Source of the DNA: Chloroflexota bacterium
Lineage (GTDB): Bacteria; Chloroflexota; Limnocylindria; P2-11E
Length of the DNA stretch: 12,523 bases
Direction: 5' to 3'
NCBI GenBank assembly: GCA_005889445.1
Contig: VBGS01000006.1
Location: 1-12,523, forward strand
The position numbers and the translations under genes were made by a program. Below are positions 7,434 through 12,523 of the stretch, in pieces. Below the pieces are notes generated by a model, which saw only the letters and a list, made by a program, of their open reading frames with translations, had not been told where the DNA came from and ran no database searches. Each line of letters opens with the position of its first letter. The first letter of the stretch is position 1.

Positions 7434-8368
7434 CGCGGCACGTCGAGTCGGGCGAGGATCCGGCGGCAGACCGCGTCCGCGTCGAGCCCCTCGATCTCCG
7501 CCTCGGCCTTCAGGACCAGGCGGTGACGCAGGGTGGGGGTCGCGAGCGACTTCACGTCGTCGGGCGTGACGAAGTCTCGCCCATCGACGGCCGCGCCGGC
7601 CTTCGCGGCGCGCAGCAGATGGACGGCGGCGCGCGGGCTCGCCCCCAGGATGAGGTCGGGTGAGCGACGCGACTCCTCCGCGATCCGTGCGACGTAATCG
7701 AGGATCGAGTCCTCGACCCGCACCGCGTTGATCTCTTCCCGGCATGCCTGCAGCGTGCCTCCTGGGAATGGCTCGAGGCTCGCGATGTTCGCGACCGGCT
7801 GACCGTGGTCATGGGCGCGCAGGATGGCGCGCTCCTCCGTCGCGGCCGGGTAGCGCATGAGCGCTTTGAAGACGAACCGGTCCAGCTCCGCCTCCGGCAA
7901 CGGATAGGTCCCTTCGTACTCGACCGGGTTCTGGGTCGCGAGCACCAGGAACGGGTCGGGAAGTGGCAACGAATCGCCCTCGAGCGTCACCTGGCGCTCT
8001 TCCATCGCCTCGAGGAGAGCGCTCTGCGTCTTGGCCGGAGCACGGTTCACTTCATCCGCGAGCACCACGTTCGCGAAGACCGGACCGGTCCGCAGGCGGA
8101 AGGAGCTCGTCGAGATCTCGTACACGCTGGTGCCTACGATGTCGCTGGGCATGAGGTCCGGCGTGAACTGGATCCGTTTGAAGGTGCCGCCGATGAGGTG
8201 CGCGACCGTCCGCGCAAGGAGCGTCTTCGCCGTGCCAGGGACACCCTCGATGAGCACGTGGCCGCGCAGGAGGAGCGCGATGAAAGAGAGCCCGATGGTC
8301 TCGTCCTGGCCGATCACGACCTTGTGGACCTCGCCGGCATAGCGCGCGGCGACGTCCTTCGTGGTCAC
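7430..8368 (-). CDS. moxR: MoxR-family AAA+ ATPase
   Basis: Cytoplasmic AAA+ ATPase of the MoxR branch, thought to act as a chaperone or remodeller together with vWA-domain partners, here the DUF58 protein encoded next. The 312 aa are full length. Walker A is GVPGTAKT (42-49), Walker B VVLADE (100-105) running into the family block NRAPAKTQSALLEAMEERQVT, sensor 1 is in LATQNPVEYEGTYPLPEAELDRF (142-164), and sensor 2 lies in GASPRA (241-246). The C-terminal lid domain follows to the end. The start is GTG, overlapping the DUF4350 stop as GTGA, with a strong GGGAGGAG ribosome-binding site three bases upstream. Its own stop overlaps the CTG of DUF58 as CTGA. It is the best-preserved and least ambiguous member of the operon. 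Confidence 0.97.
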   Translation of the reverse strand: MTTKDVAARYAGEVHKVVIGQDETIGLSFIALLLRGHVLIEGVPGTAKTLLARTVAHLIGGTFKRIQFTPDLMPSDIVGTSVYEISTSSFRLRTGPVFANVVLADEVNRAPAKTQSALLEAMEERQVTLEGDSLPLPDPFLVLATQNPVEYEGTYPLPEAELDRFVFKALMRYPAATEERAILRAHDHGQPVANIASLEPFPGGTLQACREEINAVRVEDSILDYVARIAEESRRSPDLILGASPRAAVHLLRAAKAGAAVDGRDFVTPDDVKSLATPTLRHRLVLKAEAEIEGLDADAVCRRILARLDVPR

Positions 8369-9510
8369 GAGCTCCTCCCGATATCGCGGTCCCGCGCGAC
8401 GAGCCGTCCGATGTCGCGGACGGTACGCAGGAGCGCGTCATCGCGCAACGGACGTTCCAGTGCGCCGTCGAGCCGCTTGGCTTCCGCCGCGCGCGCGGGA
8501 GCGGTCGCCGCCACGACGTGGTCGAACGGCGTCGCCGGATCGAGCCCGAGCTCGCGCGCGAGCGCGGTGCGGAGCTCGTGCCGGAATCGCTGCCGCGCGA
8601 TCTCACCGTGGCCGCTACGACGCACGAGGCTCGCGAAACCGCGGATGTAGTCGAGGCTCGAGCGCGCGGGACGCGGGTCGAGCGGGATGGCGGGTCCCAA
8701 CCGGCGGCCGCTCAGCACCAGATAGCCGAAGAGCGCGAGCCCGATGAAGAGGAGCGCGCGGCCCGGCCAGGTGTTGGTCATCAGGACCAGCGCATCGGTG
8801 GTGGGGTGCAGTCCGTGGTGGTACTCGTCGAACGCGACGGTGCGCCCGCCGGCGACCGCTGACGACGCGAGCGCGAGCGCGAAACGGCCGTTGTCAGCGT
8901 CGCCGAGCTGCCCCGAGAGGAACGGACCGGCGCTCCCGACCACCACGAGCGCGCCGCGGCCGAGGGGTGCGATCCCCGCGATCACGCGCCCGGCGTCGGC
9001 GACGACCGGCATGGACCCGGCGGCGAGCGTGAACGTGACGCCCCGGTCGATCGCGATCGATCGCGCCGGTGGGTCGGAGACGGCCACGCCGCGCGGGAGG
9101 TAGGTCCCCGGGCCGAGTGTGCCGCTGATGCGAACGTTGAACGCGTCCAGGAGCGCGCCATCGAAGAGCCCGCTTTCGGTGGCGAGCACGACGGTTCCGC
9201 CCGCGTCGACGAAGCGGCGGACCTGCTCAGCATCGGGTCCGGTGAACGCCTCGCTCGGCGCCAGGATCATCAGGACGCCGACGGCCCGCGGGTCCACGGC
9301 GAACGTGTCGCCCTGCAGGACCACGGTGTCGACGCTCATCGCGTCGAAGAACTTGCGCAGCGCCGCGGCGCCACCCGGTGTCTGGTCGTAGACGGATGCG
9401 GACCGCGCCGTCCCTGAAGGACTCGCTGTGACCGCGAGGAGCGCCACGGCGACGAGGAGAAGGACGGCCGCGGCGTAGTAGAGCGGGTGGACGCGGCGCA
9501 GCCGCTTCAC
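8365..9510 (-). CDS. DUF4350 membrane protein
   Basis: A 381-aa protein of the DUF4350 type. It has an N-terminal membrane anchor (about 10-29), an extracytoplasmic domain of about 210 residues with a GATase/ThuA-like character (LMILAPSEAFTGPDAEQVRRFVDAGGTVVLA, 80-110), the conserved FDEYHHG (227-233) just before a second helix (about 250-267), and a cytoplasmic Arg-rich tail of about 110 residues. The biochemical role is unknown; the family is found almost always with MoxR, DUF58 and DUF4129 genes. The start is GTG, overlapping the DUF4129 stop as GTGA with no Shine-Dalgarno, so it probably depends on translation of the gene before it. Any frame break in that gene could affect its expression. 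Its stop overlaps the moxR GTG. Confidence 0.88.
   Translation of the reverse strand: MKRLRRVHPLYYAAAVLLLVAVALLAVTASPSGTARSASVYDQTPGGAAALRKFFDAMSVDTVVLQGDTFAVDPRAVGVLMILAPSEAFTGPDAEQVRRFVDAGGTVVLATESGLFDGALLDAFNVRISGTLGPGTYLPRGVAVSDPPARSIAIDRGVTFTLAAGSMPVVADAGRVIAGIAPLGRGALVVVGSAGPFLSGQLGDADNGRFALALASSAVAGGRTVAFDEYHHGLHPTTDALVLMTNTWPGRALLFIGLALFGYLVLSGRRLGPAIPLDPRPARSSLDYIRGFASLVRRSGHGEIARQRFRHELRTALARELGLDPATPFDHVVAATAPARAAEAKRLDGALERPLRDDALLRTVRDIGRLVARDRDIGRSS
8372..8379 (-). promoter_or_regulatory. Ribosome-binding site of moxR (GGGAGGAG)
   Basis: The minus strand carries GGGAGGAG three bases before the moxR GTG (GGAGG core five bases away). It lies inside the end of the DUF4350 gene. 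It is the only clear Shine-Dalgarno among the starts in this window. It confirms the GTG at 8368 and suggests that moxR is translated more strongly than, or independently of, its operon neighbours. Confidence 0.75.
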
Positions 9511-10344
9511 GGCGCGACTCGGCGAGCCAGGCCGCGGGCCCGTTCCGCTTCGGAGGGGCTGGCATCGCGGAGGCCGAACCAGGACCGCTCGTATGCCGCC
9601 ACGAGCTCGCGCAGAGCTTCGGCGTTGGGGATCGCCTCGGCGCGGGCGAGCAGCTCTCGGTCGGTCAGGGCGGGGTCGTAGCGGATGAGCTCGCGGGCTT
9701 CGAGCGAACGGATCGCGTAGAGGTAGAGCTCATGGATCGCGTCTCGCGCTCTGCCCTCGGACAGGGCGACCTCGGCGCGTCGCAGATGCGCGAGCGGTGA
9801 GCACGATCAGTCCGACGCCCATGAGCGCGACCGCCAGCAGCGGGTACCAAAGATCCGGCAAGGACCCATGGAGGCCCGAGAAGAAACCCGCGAGCCAGGA
9901 CTGCAGGGACGCGAGGAGCGCGCCGAGCCACGTCGCCGATGCGCCTGTCGCGTTATTCGCGCCGATGATGTCGTGAAGGCGCTGGTCCGCGACCGCCGGA
10001 TCGATCCGACTGCGAAGGGCACTGTCGGCCGAAGCGATCTCGAGGTCGATCAGGGTGATCGCACGGTTCGCGCCATCCGGCCCGCGGAGCGTCTCGGCGA
10101 TCGGCGCATCGTCGATCGCGATGGCTTCGCCGCGCGAGGTCACGACCGATGTTTGCCGCAGGAGCGTCGTCGCGTCGGCGAGGAGACGATCGCGCTCGAG
10201 CGTTCCGGCGGGGCGCGAGCGGTCGACGAGGCTCCGGATCTGTGCGAGCCGTGCTCGATATTGCGGGAGGTCCAGCATGTCGGCGGAAGCCACCGAACCG
10301 AGGGCGAGGAGGATCGCGACGCTGAGCGCGAGGACGCGGATCAG
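9507..10344 (-). CDS. DUF4129 membrane protein, split by a frame break near 9775-9807; probable CTG start
   Basis: Read as one gene, it has a signal peptide (residues 1-21, ending ALGSVASA before D), an extracytoplasmic helical region, a membrane helix (LLAVALMGVGLIVLTA, coordinates about 9795-9840) and a cytoplasmic DUF4129 domain: HLRRAEVALSEG, ARDAIHELYLYAIRSLEARELIRYDPALTDRELL, then LRELVAAYERSWFGLRDAS. The first part and the DUF4129 domain are in different frames. The first frame continues to a TGA at 9730; the domain frame opens only after a TGA at 9807-9809 and has no ATG, GTG or TTG until far inside the domain. The span is 838 bases, one more than a multiple of three, so one extra base (or two missing) explains it. 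The start is inferred as CTG at 10344, overlapping the preceding stop as CTGA; the nearest in-frame ATG lies about 80 bases inside the previous gene. Sequencing error, a real mutation or +1 frameshifting are all possible. Confidence 0.78.
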
Positions 10345-11246
10345 AGCTGCGGCAGCGCCTCGGCCGCGAGCTGAAGATCGAACGCCTCCTTGCGCACGCG
10401 CAGGTCGTAGTACAGGACGGTGAAAGCAATCCATTCGACGGGCGCCCAAATGATCGTGGATGCGAGGTTGACCAGAGTTTGCAGCAAGGTAGCGACCCCG
10501 GGCTGCTGACTCTGTCCGAACGCGAAGAGGCCGCCGATGAGCGCTGACAGGACGATGTTCAGAAGCCCGAGGAGGAGCTGGATCCCGATGATCCGCCACC
10601 GGTGTCCCTGCGAGAGGGCCCATGAACGGCTCAATGCGGCGATCGGACCCGCGCCTTCGACGACGACGACGACGGGGACGACGAGCCACGACGCGCCGAG
10701 GTACACGGTGCCGACGAGCGCGACAAGACCGGCGATGACAAAGACGATGACTTGCTGGCTGATCGCCGCGATCAGGAACACGAGCGCCCAGAACAGGAGC
10801 AAGAGCACGAAGACCAAGACGCCCGCGAGGAACACGCGCGGCGAAGCGCGAAGACCGACGCCGAAGGCCTCGCCGATCGTCGCCTCTTTTCCGAGATAGC
10901 GGAGCGCCGCCGCGCGTACCAGCGAAGCGCTCTGTCCCGAGAAGAGCAGGATCGCGATGAGAACGGCCACGATGATGAACGCGATGAACCCGGCCGCCGC
11001 GCCCGCGAGTGAGGTTGGATCGAACGTCGAGCGATTGACCTGCTGCGCGAACGTGGCGATCACGCTTGCGAACGCGGCGAGACCGAGCACGATGAACACG
11101 ATCACGAGCACGAGGTACCAGAGCGCCGAGAGCCCGATGAAGAGCAGCGCGCGGCTCCGATAGACGTTGAAGGTCCGGTCGAGGACGTCACCGACCCCGA
11201 GCGGTCGGAGTGCCGGCGCGGGAGAGGGCGGCGGCGTGGTCTGCAC
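10341..11246 (-). CDS. Glycerophosphodiester-phosphodiesterase-type membrane-domain protein (no catalytic domain)
   Basis: A 301-aa polytopic protein resembling the membrane domain found N-terminal to some glycerophosphoryl diester phosphodiesterases. The catalytic barrel is absent, so enzymatic activity is not implied. After a Pro-rich start comes RPLGVGDVLDRTFNVYR (14-30), a typical opening of this family, then about six helices (34-60, 84-104, 138-162, 166-197, 218-243, 262-280) and the conserved SRSWALSQGHRWRI (206-219). The tail is short and charged. Function is unknown. The GTG start is supported by TACCAT six bases upstream; the nearby ATG (11254) is in another frame. It lies 39 bp after the MMPL gene on the same strand, so read-through is possible. 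Its stop overlaps the DUF4129 CTG as CTGA, making it the apparent first gene of the moxR operon. The family call is good but not certain. Confidence 0.8.
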   Translation of the reverse strand: MQTTPPPSPAPALRPLGVGDVLDRTFNVYRSRALLFIGLSALWYLVLVIVFIVLGLAAFASVIATFAQQVNRSTFDPTSLAGAAAGFIAFIIVAVLIAILLFSGQSASLVRAAALRYLGKEATIGEAFGVGLRASPRVFLAGVLVFVLLLLFWALVFLIAAISQQVIVFVIAGLVALVGTVYLGASWLVVPVVVVVEGAGPIAALSRSWALSQGHRWRIIGIQLLLGLLNIVLSALIGGLFAFGQSQQPGVATLLQTLVNLASTIIWAPVEWIAFTVLYYDLRVRKEAFDLQLAAEALPQL

Positions 11247-11252
11247 GTCCGC

Positions 11253-11258
11253 ATGGTA
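11253..11258 (-). promoter_or_regulatory. Candidate -10 box (TACCAT) at the head of the moxR operon
   Basis: On the minus strand TACCAT fits TANNNT and is followed by exactly six bases and the GTG of the membrane-domain gene. This is the same leaderless geometry seen at ctaA and the SpoIIM-like gene. No good -35 hexamer is found at normal spacing (GAGACA is 21 bases away). It would be the promoter of the five-gene operon. Confidence 0.35.
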
Positions 11259-11285
11259 CGGGGCAGGTCTAGTAGGGCTTGTCTC

Positions 11286-12523
11286 CTAGGCTGCCGCTTC
11301 GGCGAGTCCCATGCGGCGCTGGAGCCGTCGCAGCGGCCCCGGAGCCCACCAGTTGAGGTTCCCGAGCAGGCGCATCGTCGCGGGCACGACCAGGGCCCGA
11401 ACCAGCGTCGCGTCGATGGCGACCGCGATGGCCATGCCGAGGCCGATCGCCTTGATGAGCACCATGTCGGCGAGCGCGAACGCCGCGAAGACCCCGACCA
11501 TGATCGCGGCCGCGCCGGTGATGAGCCGACCGCTGCGCTCCAGGCCCATCGCGACCGCGTGGGTGTTATCGCGTTCCTTCAGGTACTCCTCCTGCATTCG
11601 CGAGAGCAGCAGGACCTCGTAGTCCATCGAGAGCCCGAAGACGGTGCAGAACATGATCACCGGGAGCGTCGGATCGATCGGCCCGGGCGTGAACCCCAGC
11701 TGCGCCGAGAGATGACCGTCCTGGAAGATCCAGACCATCGCGCCGAACGACGCGGAGATCGAGAGCAGGTTCATGACCACCGCCTTCAGCGGCAGGACGA
11801 CCGAGCCGAGCAGCAGGAACAGCACGACCATCGTCGCGACCATGATGTAGGCGATCGCCACCGGGGTCTTCCCGAGGATGTACTCGACCGTGTCGAGGTC
11901 GATGGCCGTGAATCCGTCGACGACCTTCTCGGCACCGGGCGGCGGATCCAGGGCACGGATCGCCCGGACGATGTTGCGCGCGTCATCGCTGTAGGCCGGC
12001 ACGTTCGTGACCGCGTCGAGCAGCACGATGTGTTGACCCATCGTCTGTGTCAGCAGCGCCTGGACCTCGGGCGGAAGCGCCGTGCGAGGCTCCGAGTACA
12101 GCCGCACGTAGTCCGATGGGAGCAGCCCTTGATCGAAGCTGACCGCGCTGTTCACCTTTTCGACGTTGGGGATCGAAGCGACGCGCTTTGCCAGATCGAC
12201 CAGCGCCGTGATGCGGTCGGGCGATAGCGGATAGCCATCCGGGTAGTTGACGACCACGGAGATGTGGTTCTGGTCGGCGCCGACGAAGTCCGAGCGGAGC
12301 TTGTCGTAGGCGGCGCGCGACTCCTCGTGCTTGGGCAGAACGGTGACGTCGCCGGTCGCGAGGCGCAGGTGCAGGAACGGCGAGCCCGCCAGCAGGATGA
12401 ACGCGACGACCGGAATGAGGACCGCGACCGGCCGGCGCATCACCGCCGTCGCGATCGTGTGCCACCAGCCGCGTCCGGATGGATCGGGCTGCATGATCGG
12501 AACGCCCAACCGGTCGACGTTGG
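11286..12523 (-). CDS. MMPL/RND-family transporter, C-terminal half (5' end off-window)
   Basis: Membrane transporter of the MMPL type (lipid or hydrophobic-substrate export in studied members; substrate unknown here). 411 residues are visible. In order: a linker, TM7 (RPVAVLIPVVAFILLAG), the second extracytoplasmic domain (about 180 residues), TM8-9 (TPVAIAYIMVATMVVLFLLLGSVVLPLKAVVMN), TM10 with the hallmark FGLSMDYEVLLLSRMQEEY, TM11-12 and the typical ending RALVVPATMRLLGNLNWWAP plus a short Arg-rich tail. Full MMPL proteins have about 700 residues and 12 helices, so this is the second half. The frame stays open to the edge (NVDRLGVPIMQPD precedes the linker). The TTG at 12509 or ATG at 12494 should therefore not be taken as a start. 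It is followed after 39 bp by the moxR operon on the same strand. Confidence 0.93.
   Translation of the reverse strand, partial: NVDRLGVPIMQPDPSGRGWWHTIATAVMRRPVAVLIPVVAFILLAGSPFLHLRLATGDVTVLPKHEESRAAYDKLRSDFVGADQNHISVVVNYPDGYPLSPDRITALVDLAKRVASIPNVEKVNSAVSFDQGLLPSDYVRLYSEPRTALPPEVQALLTQTMGQHIVLLDAVTNVPAYSDDARNIVRAIRALDPPPGAEKVVDGFTAIDLDTVEYILGKTPVAIAYIMVATMVVLFLLLGSVVLPLKAVVMNLLSISASFGAMVWIFQDGHLSAQLGFTPGPIDPTLPVIMFCTVFGLSMDYEVLLLSRMQEEYLKERDNTHAVAMGLERSGRLITGAAAIMVGVFAAFALADMVLIKAIGLGMAIAVAIDATLVRALVVPATMRLLGNLNWWAPGPLRRLQRRMGLAEAAA

Noticed and set aside
7434..7745. ATG at 7745 as the start of the DUF58 gene
   Set aside because: The added residues are an Arg/Gly/Pro-rich shadow of moxR coding sequence, with no place in the DUF58 family, and they would put the membrane anchor over 100 residues inside the protein.
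6390..8650. Plus-strand open frames opposite DUF58 and moxR (6390-7526, 6767-7663, 7805-8650)
   Set aside because: They are antisense to well-supported genes and have low-complexity charged products with no family features.
9730..9806. C-terminal end of the first DUF4129 frame (TRRGRPVRG... to the TGA at 9730) as a genuine protein tail
   Set aside because: It is a frame shadow: the overlapping frame encodes recognisable DUF4129 sequence across the same bases.
10658..10672. Short (CGA)5 trinucleotide run
   Set aside because: It encodes a run of valines within a membrane helix on the minus strand; coding constraint explains it.
10345..10689. ATG at 10689 as the start of the DUF4129 gene
   Set aside because: The extension is a poly-Arg shadow of the membrane-domain gene, and it would bury the signal peptide.
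11247..11285. Terminator between the MMPL gene and the moxR operon
   Set aside because: Only a 4-bp TAGG/CCTA pairing is visible, without a T-tract; not enough for a call.
12494..12509. TTG 12509 or ATG 12494 as the start of a short 400-residue MMPL protein
   Set aside because: The frame stays open to the window edge and begins with the linker that precedes TM7 in full-length MMPL proteins, so the N-terminal half is off-window.

Overview
The window is a high-GC bacterial chromosome segment. It is gene-dense, with almost no non-coding DNA, and ten protein-coding genes can be supported (two run off the edges). All but one lie on the minus strand. No tRNA, rRNA, IS element, CRISPR array or phage gene was seen. 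The gene set (an aerobic aa3-type oxidase, a SpoIIM/RDD/MoxR/DUF58/DUF4350/DUF4129 cluster, an MMPL transporter) and the -10 boxes placed directly before start codons suggest a high-GC Gram-positive-like lineage such as Chloroflexota, Dormibacterota or Actinomycetota. This assignment is inference and is not certain.

Region 1 (1-5135, minus strand) concerns respiration and copper. In transcription order it holds an RDD-domain membrane protein, a CopA-type Cu(+) P1B-ATPase (joined by a TGATG overlap), cytochrome c oxidase subunit I (ctaD) and the first 113 codons of heme A synthase (ctaA). The copper pump, the copper/heme A subunit and the heme A synthase are plausibly linked in oxidase biogenesis. 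ctaD has its own well-formed promoter, whose -35 box covers the copA stop codon.

Region 2 (5136-11246) is a membrane-protein/AAA+ cluster. A plus-strand SpoIIM-family gene is divergent from the RDD gene across only 23 bp. Its 3' end overlaps by 20 bp the 3' end of a minus-strand operon. In transcription order that operon encodes a glycerophosphodiester-phosphodiesterase-like membrane-domain protein, a DUF4129 protein (split by a +1 frame change), a DUF4350 protein, a MoxR AAA+ ATPase and a DUF58 protein. The order and orientation recall the mycobacterial moxR2 locus (Rv3690-Rv3695, from memory). All four junctions in this operon are four-base stop/start overlaps of the form NTGA. Two use GTG. 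The other two offer only CTG as a sensible start, so automatic gene calling misplaces both starts.

Region 3 (11286-12523) is the C-terminal half of an MMPL/RND-type transporter. Its reading frame stays open to the window edge.

The most interesting points are the CTG starts in a chain of NTGA overlaps, the recurrent TANNNT-N6-start arrangement suggesting leaderless mRNAs, the frame break in the DUF4129 gene, and a possible shared palindromic -10 for the divergent pair.
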